Position numbers and translations under genes: made by a program. A stretch of 64,000 nucleotides of DNA from UM-FILTER-40-17 sp032251335 (GTDB lineage: Bacteria; Bacteroidota; Bacteroidia; Flavobacteriales; Flavobacteriaceae), in assembly GCA_032251335.1 (NCBI GenBank), contig JAVVDW010000001.1, forward strand, positions 1 to 64,000, given 5' to 3'. This document shows, piece after piece, positions 35,022 through 44,120 of this stretch. Position 1 is the stretch's first letter; every line of letters begins with the position of its first letter. The notes below the pieces were generated by a model, which was not told where the DNA came from, did not search any database, and saw only the letters and a program-made list of their open reading frames with translations.

Positions 35022-37055
35022 TTAGGAATACTGCTTTAAAAAATCATAAACAGCTTCTTGAGACCGACAAACCATACGTGTATTAGTGACAAATACATTC
35101 ATCGCATCACTATTGATGATTCTCGATTTAACATTATCTTCAAGTTGCATTTTAAAGATGGTCATTAACTCACCGTAGCAAAGTGGATCTTCGATGGGCG
35201 TAAGGACTTCTATGCGATGGTCCAAATTTCTTTTCATCAGGTCGGCAGATCCCATATAGAGTTTGCCATTTCCTGCGTGATGAAAATGATAGAGTCTGCC
35301 ATGTTCCAAATAACGATCGACTATACTGGTGATTTCAATGTTTTTTCCAACACCTAAAAGATCGGGGAGGAGTCTGCAAATGCCTCTGACTAACAAACGC
35401 ACGCGTACACCGGCTTTTGCAGCATTTACAAACAAATCAATAAACTTGTCGTCTTCTAAACTGTTCATCTTGGCTTCAATACATGCGATGCGTCCGGCTT
35501 TGGCTTCCGATATTTCAAAGTCGATCAATGCTTCTAGCTTATTTCTGCTTGTAAATGGAGACACCAAAATCGTTTCGGGTATCCAATTTATAGTTGGATT
35601 CTGAAAAAGTTCAAAAAGCCGGTGCAGTTCTTCGGTAATGTGTTTTTTGTACGTAAAAAGCCCGTGATCTACGTAAAATTTGGCAGTGTTTTCGTTGAAA
35701 TTTCCCGTACCTATGTAAGCAAATTTTTCAAGTATCTCCTTTTTTTGCCTGTAAATAAGTAGGGTTTTGGCGTGTACCTTTTTGCCGGGAAAGCCATAGA
35801 TGACCTCGATGCCTTTTTCTTGCATGATTTTTCCCCACTTTAGGTTGTTGGCTTCATCAAAACGTGCCTGAGGCTCTACGACTGCAATTACTTTCTTCCC
35901 GTTTTGAGCTGCCAAAATTAGGTTTTCACAAATAGCCGATTCTGTGGCTACTCGGTAAAGTGTGATGTTGATTTGCTTGACACGCGCATCTTTGGCTGCC
36001 GTTTGCAACAGGTGAATAACAGGCTGATAGGATTGAAAAGGAAGGTGCAAAAGGTAGTCTCGCTGTCGGATTTTTTCAAAAATATTTCCTTCACTTTGTG
36101 CTAGTGGATGCATCAAAGATGTTTGGGGTTTGTCGTAAAACCGACTGCCGTCTAGCGGAGCGGGAAATCTGAAAAAGTCGCTAAAATTGTGAAATGAACC
36201 CCCCGAAATGACATCCGCTTTTCGAAGGTCAAACAAAAGCCGCACTTTTTTCCGAAGTTCTTTGGGCATGTTTCCGTCTATCAGCAAGCGGGTAGGTGAA
36301 CCTATATCGCGCTTAGACAAAGATTGAAGAATCAAAGCAGCCAAATCGGCTTGTTCTTCCCGTAAATCATCGTCTAAATAAAGCTCAGCATCGCGCGTCA
36401 ACTTAATCTGATAGGCTTGTTGTACATTTTCATCGATAAAAATCTGCGGTAGGTGTAGTTTTACAATTTCGTCAACAAGGCAATAGGCAACGCCGATGTC
36501 AGAGGGCAATTTTATAAAACGCTCTTTTTTAGTGGGAATAGACACCAAACCAAAGTACTTCGGGTTTTCAAAAGTGACCAAATAATACAAGGCATTGTTT
36601 TCCAAAAAGATTTCTTTGTCATAGTCGCACGGCAATATTCTTTCCTGGATTTTCTCAAGTAAATAATCTCTAAAATGCGTTCTTACAAAGCTTTTTTGTT
36701 GGGCTGTAAACGATTTGGCGTCACTTATAAAAATACCTTCTTTTTGCAAAGAGGGCAAAACAAGATTTCTATAGATGTGTCCAAATTCCTCTTGTTGTTT
36801 TTTGATGGTTCCCAACAGGGTTTTTAATATTTTTTTGGCATTTTGCTCTTTTTCGGGTTCCGTTTTTGCAAGCTGCTTCAGTGTTTGCCATTGTGGAATG
36901 CGCACGCGAAAAAACTCATCGAGATTGGAAGAAAAGATGGCTAAAAATTTTAGTTTTTCAAACAGCGGTGTGTCTGCGTGGGCGGCTTCTTGAAGTACGC
37001 GGGCATTAAAATCCAACCAACTGATATCACGGTTTATATAAGGAGAATCTTTCAT
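35022..37055 (-). CDS. ppk1: Polyphosphate kinase 1
   Basis: A 677-residue PPK1 that makes polyphosphate from ATP. Domain order is complete: N-terminal helical domain (NRDISWLDFNARVL at 8-21), head domain, then two PLD-like catalytic domains. The autophosphorylated histidine is His428 in KKVHAKTLL. The second conserved region reads MGSADLMKRNLDHRIEV near the C-terminus. Length is normal. It is transcribed alone, with a possible -7 box (TATGTTTG on the minus strand) at 37178-37185. Confidence 0.96.
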   Translation of the reverse strand: MKDSPYINRDISWLDFNARVLQEAAHADTPLFEKLKFLAIFSSNLDEFFRVRIPQWQTLKQLAKTEPEKEQNAKKILKTLLGTIKKQQEEFGHIYRNLVLPSLQKEGIFISDAKSFTAQQKSFVRTHFRDYLLEKIQERILPCDYDKEIFLENNALYYLVTFENPKYFGLVSIPTKKERFIKLPSDIGVAYCLVDEIVKLHLPQIFIDENVQQAYQIKLTRDAELYLDDDLREEQADLAALILQSLSKRDIGSPTRLLIDGNMPKELRKKVRLLFDLRKADVISGGSFHNFSDFFRFPAPLDGSRFYDKPQTSLMHPLAQSEGNIFEKIRQRDYLLHLPFQSYQPVIHLLQTAAKDARVKQINITLYRVATESAICENLILAAQNGKKVIAVVEPQARFDEANNLKWGKIMQEKGIEVIYGFPGKKVHAKTLLIYRQKKEILEKFAYIGTGNFNENTAKFYVDHGLFTYKKHITEELHRLFELFQNPTINWIPETILVSPFTSRNKLEALIDFEISEAKAGRIACIEAKMNSLEDDKFIDLFVNAAKAGVRVRLLVRGICRLLPDLLGVGKNIEITSIVDRYLEHGRLYHFHHAGNGKLYMGSADLMKRNLDHRIEVLTPIEDPLCYGELMTIFKMQLEDNVKSRIINSDAMNVFVTNTRMVCRSQEAVYDFLKQYS

Positions 37056-37177
37056 CGGTTTCTGTTTATTGATATTTCTACAGTCATGCGTGGACTGCGT
37101 TTAGCACATAAAGCCAGGTAAATCCTATTCGGTGGATTGATATAATCATTTATGGTATTTTATTCGTATAAAGGTGG

Positions 37178-37185
37178 CAAACATA
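37178..37185 (-). promoter_or_regulatory. Putative -7 promoter element of ppk1
   Basis: Exact TAnnTTTG match (TATGTTTG) on the minus strand, about 120 bases before the start codon; no good -33 box. Confidence 0.3.
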
Positions 37186-37246
37186 ACAAAGGTTCCCCAA
37201 TTTTATTTTAAAGGAATGTAATCAAATTGATAAAAAACGCTTGGAC

Positions 37247-38128
37247 TTAATCGATTTTAACTAAGTTTTCGAGGGTAAAAACGATGAGATTGTCAACCAC
37301 AGCATACGGGTTTGCACTAAAAGTTCCGGCAGGCCTATTGGCTATTATGGCATTCATAGAAACAGCTTCATGACCGAGCAAACGGGCTAAGGCATAAATG
37401 GCAGCGGTTTCCATTTCAAAATTTGTTATTTTATGGGTTTCATAGGCGAATGTTTCCAATTTGTCATTTAAATCCGGGTCGGATAGGGTAAGCCTTAAAA
37501 CCCTGCCTTGAGGGCCGTAAAATCCTCCGGCAGTTGCTGTGATGCCACGATGCAAATTTTTAGTTTCTGAAAATAAAGCCATCAAGGCTTCCCCGGCCAT
37601 AAATATATAAGGATGAGCCTTTTGCGGATGCCATTGTGTATGTGCTACAAATGCATTTTCCATCGCTTCTAGATGATCTTCCGGATGCACTTGATAGAAA
37701 TGCATAAGCCCGGTCATATCAATGCCGTGGGTGCTCATCAAAAAACTGTCAACAGGTACATCTTCCTGCAGAGATCCGGAGGTGCCTATTCTGATGATTT
37801 TAAGTTTTGTGTGGGATTCTTTAGGAAGGCGGGTCTTTAAATCGATATTGACCAACGCGTCCAATTCGTTCATGACGATATCTATATTGTCCGGACCAAT
37901 GCCGGTTGATATCACCGAAATGCGTTTGCCTTTGTAGTAACCTGTATGTGTTTTAAACTCCCTCTTTTGGGTTTTGAATTCAATCGAATCAAACAAATCC
38001 GAAATTCGCGCTACGCGATTTTGATCGCCTACAAAAATGATAAGGTCGCTTATGTTTTCCGGTTTCAGGTTGAGGTGATACACACTACCGTCCGGATTGA
38101 GTACCAACTCAGATGGGGCTATGGCCAT
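37247..38128 (-). CDS. Nucleoside phosphorylase (uridine phosphorylase-like)
   Basis: A 293-residue PNP/UDP-family enzyme that splits a nucleoside with phosphate for salvage. Family motifs are IRIGTSGSLQEDVPVDSF in the middle and NFEMETAAIYALARLLGH near the C-terminus, with the Glu-Met-Glu ribose contact. The N-terminus is about 30 residues longer than E. coli uridine phosphorylase. The base specificity is not certain. The start region has a TATCTTTA -7-like box about 20 bases upstream. Confidence 0.87.
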   Translation of the reverse strand: MAIAPSELVLNPDGSVYHLNLKPENISDLIIFVGDQNRVARISDLFDSIEFKTQKREFKTHTGYYKGKRISVISTGIGPDNIDIVMNELDALVNIDLKTRLPKESHTKLKIIRIGTSGSLQEDVPVDSFLMSTHGIDMTGLMHFYQVHPEDHLEAMENAFVAHTQWHPQKAHPYIFMAGEALMALFSETKNLHRGITATAGGFYGPQGRVLRLTLSDPDLNDKLETFAYETHKITNFEMETAAIYALARLLGHEAVSMNAIIANRPAGTFSANPYAVVDNLIVFTLENLVKID

Positions 38129-38214
38129 GATGCAAAAATTAGTAACGGTAAAGATACTAAATCAGCCCGTCAAAAGTTCAATTTGTCAAGATAAAAACAG
38201 CGAAAATACAGATG

Positions 38215-39441
38215 CTAAACCGCCAATTCTTTTGGCGCTCTGTATTGTGTAACAATTTCTATATTGTTGGTCAGTGTTCTGTGCACCGGACATTTATTGG
38301 CAATTTCTATCAATCTGTTTTTTTGTTCTTCCGTCAAATCCCCCTTCAACTCAATTTCACGTGTCAATCTGTCTATTTTGGCCTCGTTCTGGCAGTCGTC
38401 GCAATCCTCGGCATGCACTTTGGCGTGTTCCAAATGCACCGTCACGTCTTCTAAAGCCCATTTTTTTCTATCTGCATACATACGCAGCGTCATTGCCGTG
38501 CAAGCGCCTAAAGACGATAATAAAAGTTCGTATGGTGAAGGTCCCAAATCAGCTCCGCTTACAGACTTAGGTTCGTCAGCCAACCAATTGTGCTGTCGCG
38601 CGACAATTTCGGTAGTATAATGCGATGTCCCAATACGAGCCACCACTTGTTTGTCTGTTTCCAAATCTTGACTTCCACCAAAATCAACATAGCGTTTTAC
38701 CCAGCTCGAAACCACCTCGCCCACATACATCGAATCTTCTTTGCGCGTGAGCAAATGATCGGCACCATCCAACGAAACAAAACTCTTCGGGTGGTGTGCG
38801 TGTCCGTATATTTTAGCCGCATTGGCTACTTCTACTATCTTGTCTTGAGGTGAGTGAAAAACCAAAAGCGGCTTGCGCAATTCTTTCAAAATTGCCGACA
38901 TATCTTTACTTTCCAAATCATCTAAAAACTGTTTTTTGATGATGAATTTTCGTCCGGCTATATCCACTTTTGCTTGCCCTTTGGTATTGATGGTTTCCAT
39001 ACAACTTTCAAACAAATGCCCCACATGCACAGGATCTGCCGGTGCACCAATCGTCACCACAGCCTCAATGGCATCAATTTGAGAAGCCGCAAAAACAGCC
39101 GCCGCACCCCCCAACGAATGCCCTATAATAATTTTTGGACATTTGTAATGCGCAGTCAGGTAGCGCGCCGCACTAATCAAATCGTCCACATTGGTCGAAA
39201 AATTGGTGTCTTCAAAATTGCCCTCGCTGTCGCCCAAACCGGCAAAATCGAAACGCATTACCGCAATTCCATTCTGCGTCAAAGCACGCGAAATATTTCT
39301 GACAGCCGTAAAATTTTTGTTTCCCGTAAAAAAATGCGAAAAAATAGCGTATTGCAAAGGTTTTTTAGTAATCGGTAAATCCAATTTCGCCGAAAGCGAT
39401 AAACCCTGCTCGTTTTTAAATGTAAAAGAAATCGTGTTCAT
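38215..39441 (-). CDS. Alpha/beta-hydrolase fused to OsmC peroxiredoxin-like domain
   Basis: A 408-residue two-domain protein. Residues about 1-255 are a serine hydrolase with nucleophile Ser109 in GHSLGG, an Asp in HSPQDKIVEV and a His in DGADHLLT. Residues about 270-405 are an OsmC/Ohr-like domain with reactive cysteines in SLGACTAMTLRMYADRK and NKCPVHRTL. OsmC proteins reduce organic hydroperoxides; the hydrolase could release oxidised acyl groups to it. The fusion is a recognised family in Bacteroidota and other bacteria. It has no signal peptide and is cytoplasmic. It stands alone between the nucleoside phosphorylase and the structured element. Confidence 0.92.
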   Translation of the reverse strand: MNTISFTFKNEQGLSLSAKLDLPITKKPLQYAIFSHFFTGNKNFTAVRNISRALTQNGIAVMRFDFAGLGDSEGNFEDTNFSTNVDDLISAARYLTAHYKCPKIIIGHSLGGAAAVFAASQIDAIEAVVTIGAPADPVHVGHLFESCMETINTKGQAKVDIAGRKFIIKKQFLDDLESKDMSAILKELRKPLLVFHSPQDKIVEVANAAKIYGHAHHPKSFVSLDGADHLLTRKEDSMYVGEVVSSWVKRYVDFGGSQDLETDKQVVARIGTSHYTTEIVARQHNWLADEPKSVSGADLGPSPYELLLSSLGACTAMTLRMYADRKKWALEDVTVHLEHAKVHAEDCDDCQNEAKIDRLTREIELKGDLTEEQKNRLIEIANKCPVHRTLTNNIEIVTQYRAPKELAV

Positions 39442-39520
39442 AAAAGTTTTTTCTAAACGTATTCAGTCGTAAGATAGCAAAAAAACACACAAAACATCCA
39501 AATCAATTATAATTATTTGG

Positions 39521-39620
39521 GCGTGACCGCTGTGAAATCTAAAAACCATTTCACAGCGGTCGGGCTGTCCGCTATAGTCCCCGTCATAAGACGGGGCGCT
39601 GCCGCTCCCATCCCTCACGC
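39521..39620. repeat. Structured three-stem intergenic element
   Basis: Outer stem GCGTGA (39521-39526) with TCACGC (39615-39620) encloses two perfect hairpins: CCGCTGTGAAAT (39527-39538) with ATTTCACAGCGG (39548-39559), and CCCCGTC (39579-39585) with GACGGGG (39590-39596) around ATAA. Single-stranded GGGCTGTCCGC lies between, and GCTCCCATCCC before the closing strand. From memory this resembles an element recurring in flavobacterial intergenic regions; no search was done. It occupies most of the 307-base gap 39442-39748. Confidence 0.65.
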
Positions 39621-39686
39621 GAAAACACAACCTAAAATAACCTATAAGCAAAGTCAAATTAAATTATTAAAAAATTAAATTATGGT

Positions 39687-39717
39687 TATGTAAAATTAAA
39701 TATTAAGTTTACATTTG
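39687..39717 (+). promoter_or_regulatory. Promoter of the metal-transport locus
   Basis: TATG (39687-39690), 19 bases, then TACATTTG (39710-39717), an exact -7 match. The expected transcript start falls in the palindrome at 39724-39739. Confidence 0.5.
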
Positions 39718-39723
39718 CATAAA

Positions 39724-39739
39724 TTTAAGTACGCTTAAA
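39724..39739. promoter_or_regulatory. Candidate MntR/DtxR-type operator
   Basis: TTTAAG, TACG, CTTAAA: an inverted repeat with 6-base arms just after the -7 box and before the regulator start at 39749. The position fits autorepression by blocking the promoter. Confidence 0.45.
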
Positions 39740-39748
39740 AATTTATTT

Positions 39749-40399
39749 ATGTCAGTTGCAATAGAAAACTTTATCAAAACCATTTACCAGTCTCAAAAGC
39801 ACTACGACCAAGACACCAAGCCCGGTAATATTGCCAAAAAGTTAGGAATTACCAACGCTGCCGCTACCGACATGGCCAAAAAACTGTCTGAGCGCGAATT
39901 GTTGCACTACCAAAAATACCAACAATTGGAGCTCACAGACAAAGGCAACAAAATAGCTGTTAACGTCATCCGAAAACACCGTCTGTGGGAGGCTTTGCTA
40001 TTTAAGTTGTTTGATATGTCGCTCCACGAAATTCACCACGAAGCCGAATTGCTAGAACACGCTACTTCCGATTTTTTAGCAGATAAAATTTACCAATATT
40101 TGGGTCAGCCCAAATTTGACCCTCACGGCGAGCCAATCCCCGATGCCGGTGGCGAATATCCGAAGCATCAAGTTCCGTTGGTATTGTCAGAGGCTCCCGA
40201 AATGCAGTCGTACACCATTTCGAAGCTCGTCAGTGCAGACAAAGCCTTTTTCGATTTCTGTACAGAAAACGGCTTGCTCAGCGGCGCTGAAATTTTTGTG
40301 CAAAAACAATACGAAAACCCCAGAATGACGCAGATTTTGGCAAATGACAGCAAACTGCTCTTGCATCAAGATTTTACCAATGTTATATATGTCATCTGA
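39749..40399 (+). CDS. DtxR/MntR-family metal-dependent repressor
   Basis: A 216-residue regulator. An N-terminal winged helix (about 5-62, KPGNIAKKLGITNAAATDMAKKL as the reading helix region) is followed by the metal-binding and dimerisation domain (HRLWEALLFKLFDMSLHEIHHEAELLEHATSD) and a C-terminal SH3-like FeoA domain. It heads a manganese/zinc ABC transport cluster, so Mn(II) or Fe(II) repression of that cluster is likely. The outer-membrane protein gene follows after 11 bases. Confidence 0.92.
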   Translation: MSVAIENFIKTIYQSQKHYDQDTKPGNIAKKLGITNAAATDMAKKLSERELLHYQKYQQLELTDKGNKIAVNVIRKHRLWEALLFKLFDMSLHEIHHEAELLEHATSDFLADKIYQYLGQPKFDPHGEPIPDAGGEYPKHQVPLVLSEAPEMQSYTISKLVSADKAFFDFCTENGLLSGAEIFVQKQYENPRMTQILANDSKLLLHQDFTNVIYVI

Positions 40400-40410
40400 T
40401 TCTTTTAAAA

Positions 40411-41193
40411 ATGGGAAAAAATATTTTTATTTCTTTTATCGGGTTTTGCAGTGTTAGCTTGCATGCGCAACAAGCCAAAAGTTCAGATGCACTCATCACC
40501 GATCGGCCGGATCAAACAGAAGCCCCCTTTGTAGTGCCCAAAAATTATCTGCAAATAGAAACCGGTTTTATGTTCGAAAAATCTAGTACCGGTAATACCA
40601 AAACCGAAAGTCTGACATACAATACCACCTTATACAGATTCGGACTTTTAGATAATTTGGAATTGCGTTTGGGTTTGGATTGGCAACAAAACAAAACATT
40701 CAGCCAAAACAGTGCTACGGAGGTGTCAAATGGATTGGCACCTGCACTGTTAGGGTTTAAAACTGAAATTGCTCAAGAGTCCGGTTGGTTGCCTCAAATC
40801 GGACTTTTGGGGGCACTCTTTATTCACGGCCCTGCAAGCAGCACTTTGGAAACTGAAGATACAGGAGGCGAAATCAGATTTTCACTTGCTCACACCTTGT
40901 CGCAGCGCATTTCAATAGGATACAATTTAGGTGTTTTATGGGATGGTAACAACCAGGGGAGTGCCTATTTTTATACACTTGCGGCGGGTATCAGTTTAGA
41001 TGAAAATTGGAGTGTTTTTGCGGAAATTTATGGAGATTTTCCGGAAAACGCGGAACCTAACCATCTTTGGGACGCCGGAATTACTTATTTGTTGTCAAAA
41101 AATTTTCAGTTTGACCTTTCAGCGGGTTCAAGTTTTTCGGCTGAACAGGATTATTTTATAAGCACAGGCATCAGTTTTAGGCTGCCTAACTAA
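40411..41193 (+). CDS. Outer-membrane beta-barrel protein in the metal locus
   Basis: A 260-residue exported protein with a signal peptide (1-19, ending LHAQ). The body has alternating amphipathic strands (FDLSAGSSF and similar) and ends in aromatic-rich strands (YFISTGISFRLPN), as in small outer-membrane barrels. The ITDRPDQTEAPFVVP opening is typical of the Bacteroidota family resembling phenol-degradation MetA proteins (often labelled transporter). Its place between repressor and binding protein suggests passage of metal across the outer membrane. No specificity can be read. Confidence 0.75.
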   Translation: MGKNIFISFIGFCSVSLHAQQAKSSDALITDRPDQTEAPFVVPKNYLQIETGFMFEKSSTGNTKTESLTYNTTLYRFGLLDNLELRLGLDWQQNKTFSQNSATEVSNGLAPALLGFKTEIAQESGWLPQIGLLGALFIHGPASSTLETEDTGGEIRFSLAHTLSQRISIGYNLGVLWDGNNQGSAYFYTLAAGISLDENWSVFAEIYGDFPENAEPNHLWDAGITYLLSKNFQFDLSAGSSFSAEQDYFISTGISFRLPN

Positions 41194-41245
41194 TTTTCGT
41201 TAAAATATTTATTCAAAGATTTCAAAACATAAAAAAATAATTTCA

Positions 41246-42160
41246 ATGAACAGAAAATATATGCTTGCAGTCATTTTAATGATACTGATTTCATGCAACC
41301 AAAAAAAAGACGGAATTGAGTCAAAGCTACGTGTTGTTACCACTACAACCTTACTAACAGATTTGGTTTACCAAATAACAAAAGACAGTGTCATTTTGCA
41401 AGGATTGATGGGTGTAGGCGTGGATCCACATCTCTACAAAGCCAGCGAAGGCGATGTCACCAAACTCTTTTCGGCCGATTTAGTTTTTTATGGAGGTCTG
41501 CATCTCGAAGGCAAGTTGGTGGACGTTTTTGAAAAGATGAACCAACAAGGCAAAGCCACTTTTGCCGTGAGCGATGCCTTAGAAGCGCATACATTGATAG
41601 GCTCTGAGTATTTTGCATCAAGTTACGATCCGCATATTTGGTTTGATGTGTCTAACTGGCAAAAAATTGCCCGTTATACAGCTGAAAAATTGATAGAAGC
41701 AGATGCCAAAAACGCGGCTTTTTATCGACAAAATTTGACGAACTATCTCACCGCTTTAGATTCACTAGAGTTTGAAATCCGAAAAAAAATAGAAACACTT
41801 GCGCCTGAGAAACGGATTTTGGTAACCGCCCACGATGCTTTCAATTACTTTGGCAAAGCTTACGATTTTCAAGTGGTAGGTTTACAAGGACTTTCTACCG
41901 CCACAGAAGCCAGTGTGCAAGACGTGCAGCAACTGACAGATTTTATCATAGCAAACAAAATCAAAGCTATCTTTGTAGAAAGTTCGGTGCCCAGACGCAC
42001 TATTGAAGCCCTGCAAGAGTCTGTCAGTGCCAAAGGTCATCAAGTGCGTATCGGCGGATCCTTGTATTCGGACGCTTTGGGAAGTCCTAATACACCTGAA
42101 GGCACTTATACGGGCATGTTTTTGTACAATGTAGAAACCATCGTAAACGCGCTTAAATGA
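41246..42160 (+). CDS. Manganese/zinc-binding lipoprotein of ABC transporter (TroA/ZnuA family)
   Basis: A 304-residue cluster A-I substrate-binding protein. The signal ends in lipobox LISC (Cys17). Likely metal ligands are the histidines in VDPHLYKA, YDPHIWFDV and TAHDAFNYFG, plus an aspartate near SLYSDALG. There is no His-rich loop, which leans toward manganese or iron and away from ZnuA-type zinc transport. The ATPase follows after 92 bases. Confidence 0.92.
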   Translation: MNRKYMLAVILMILISCNQKKDGIESKLRVVTTTTLLTDLVYQITKDSVILQGLMGVGVDPHLYKASEGDVTKLFSADLVFYGGLHLEGKLVDVFEKMNQQGKATFAVSDALEAHTLIGSEYFASSYDPHIWFDVSNWQKIARYTAEKLIEADAKNAAFYRQNLTNYLTALDSLEFEIRKKIETLAPEKRILVTAHDAFNYFGKAYDFQVVGLQGLSTATEASVQDVQQLTDFIIANKIKAIFVESSVPRRTIEALQESVSAKGHQVRIGGSLYSDALGSPNTPEGTYTGMFLYNVETIVNALK

Positions 42161-42252
42161 ACGTTTTTATAAGTTATATAAACAAGTGATTACATCTCTC
42201 AACGTTTGGTCAAGTCGTAAAAAATTGTTTGAACGGGTAAAAAAATAAATAG

Positions 42253-42999
42253 ATGAATTTAGAAATACCTATAGCGGTTGCCATTCATGATTTGACAGTC
42301 GCCTACAACCACAAACCGGTTTTGTGGGATATTGATTTGGAAATTCCGGAAGGTGTACTCATGGCGATTGTAGGTCCAAACGGAGCAGGCAAATCTACGC
42401 TGATTAAATCTATCTTGGGAATTCAAAAGCCATTGGCAGGAAGTGTACTTATCTTCGACCAGCCTTTTTCTAAGCAGCGAAAAAAAGTGGCTTACGTACC
42501 TCAAAAGGGCAGTGTGGATTGGGATTTTCCTACCACTGCGCTCGATGTGGTTTTGATGGGCACCTACGGTAGTCTGGGATGGTTTAAAAGACCCGGATTG
42601 AATGAAAAAAAAGCGGCACTAGAAGCTTTGGAGCAAATGGGCATGTTGGATTTTAGGGATAGACAAATCAGTGAATTGTCCGGCGGTCAGCAACAGCGCA
42701 TCTTTTTGGCGCGCGCTCTGGTCCAACAAGCAGAAATCTACTTTATGGATGAGCCCCTCCAAGGCGTTGATGCCACTACGGAAAAAGCCATCATCAAAAT
42801 TTTGAAATTACTCAGCAGCAAAGGTAAAACGGTTGTGGTAGTCCACCACGACTTGCAAACCGTTCCCGAATATTTTGATTGGGTTACATTTTTAAATGTC
42901 AAAAAGATTGCAACCGGACCGGTCAAACATATTTTTAATGACGACAATTTGACTAAAACTTACGGAATTAATTATAAAGTCAGTTTACAAACCAAATGA
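42253..42999 (+). CDS. ATPase of the metal ABC transporter
   Basis: A 248-residue ABC ATPase: Walker A GPNGAGKST (about 40-48), Q-loop YVPQKGSVDWDFP, signature LSGGQQQRIFLARAL and Walker B IYFMDEPLQG, then the switch histidine in VVVHHDL. The family is MntA/ZnuC/TroB. The stop overlaps the first permease start (ATGA), so translation is coupled. Confidence 0.94.
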   Translation: MNLEIPIAVAIHDLTVAYNHKPVLWDIDLEIPEGVLMAIVGPNGAGKSTLIKSILGIQKPLAGSVLIFDQPFSKQRKKVAYVPQKGSVDWDFPTTALDVVLMGTYGSLGWFKRPGLNEKKAALEALEQMGMLDFRDRQISELSGGQQQRIFLARALVQQAEIYFMDEPLQGVDATTEKAIIKILKLLSSKGKTVVVVHHDLQTVPEYFDWVTFLNVKKIATGPVKHIFNDDNLTKTYGINYKVSLQTK

Positions 43000-44120
43000 A
43001 TTTGCAACATTATTTTCAACAACTCAGTACTGACTATACCTTGCTTATCATTACTTTAGGAACAGGTATTCTCGGAGGTTTGTGTGGATTTTTGGGTAGT
43101 TTTGCGGTGCTGAAAAAGCAAAGTTTGCTCGGTGATGCCATTTCTCATGCGGCACTGCCCGGCATTTGCCTCGCCTTTCTGATAGCCGGCGTAAAAGACA
43201 CCCACTGGCTTTTGTTGGGCGCTTTGGTGAGTGGCATAATAGGCACTGTTTGGATTCAAGGCATCGTATCGAGAACGTACCTCAAACAAGATACTGCCTT
43301 GGGTTTGATTCTCTCTTTGTTTTTTGGTTTTGGTCTTTTGCTACTGACTTTTATTCAAAAAATGGACAATGCCAACCAAGCCGGATTGGACAAATATCTC
43401 TTTGGACAGGCTGCTACGCTGATGGCCCAAGATGTACAAATCATGCTTTGGGTGAGTTTAATCAGCTTGTTTGCTGTGTTGCTGTTTTGGAAAGAATTTA
43501 AAATCTTACTTTTTGATATAGAGTATGCCAAAACCATAGGTTTGCCTACAAAATACATTGATATTTTTTTGACGAGCCTGATTGTTCTTGTGATTGTAAT
43601 GGGTTTGCAAACCGTGGGGGTCGTTTTGATGAGTGCACTGATTTTGGCACCGGCTGCTGCCGCTAGGCAATGGACCAATAAACTCTGGATAATGGTGTTG
43701 TTGGCTACCCTTTTTGGGGCGCTTTCAGGTATTTCGGGTACAGCCCTTAGTGCTTCATACAGTCAAATGCCCACCGGACCGGTAATTGTGCTGTCGGCAT
43801 CGGTGATCGTGCTTTTCTCCTTTATTTTTTCTCCAAAAAGAGGCATATTAATGCGCGAAATCAGGTTTAGAAAGAGCCGTCGTGCTATTAAACTCAACAA
43901 GGCCTTGTCTCTTATGTATCGCATTGCGTCTAAGCACGAAAACGTGTTGGCGCCGCACGGTAAAAGAATGCTTAACGATTTTAAAGGCTATTCTAACGTG
44001 ATTTTCAAAAAATTGGAGCAACAGGGACTTATCAACTATCGACAAAATTCTTGGTCGTTGACGGAGAAAGGATTTGAAAAAGCGGCAAATTTGTATAACC
44101 AACTTGGTAAAGATGAATAA
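42996..44120 (+). CDS. Metal ABC transporter permease with winged-helix-like tail (1)
   Basis: A 374-residue protein. Residues about 15-285 are a TroC/ZnuB-type permease with 8-9 spans (GDAISHAALPGICLAFL is the family motif). The final 85 residues are not membrane: about 290-374 are basic and helical, and end with KLEQQGLINYRQNSWSLTEKG, a winged-helix pattern like that of DtxR-type repressors. Usual permeases end near 285-300. The tail might sense metal or contact the repressor or DNA, reminiscent of the chlamydial permease-repressor fusion YtgCR. The role is inference. Confidence 0.9.
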   Translation: MNLQHYFQQLSTDYTLLIITLGTGILGGLCGFLGSFAVLKKQSLLGDAISHAALPGICLAFLIAGVKDTHWLLLGALVSGIIGTVWIQGIVSRTYLKQDTALGLILSLFFGFGLLLLTFIQKMDNANQAGLDKYLFGQAATLMAQDVQIMLWVSLISLFAVLLFWKEFKILLFDIEYAKTIGLPTKYIDIFLTSLIVLVIVMGLQTVGVVLMSALILAPAAAARQWTNKLWIMVLLATLFGALSGISGTALSASYSQMPTGPVIVLSASVIVLFSFIFSPKRGILMREIRFRKSRRAIKLNKALSLMYRIASKHENVLAPHGKRMLNDFKGYSNVIFKKLEQQGLINYRQNSWSLTEKGFEKAANLYNQLGKDE

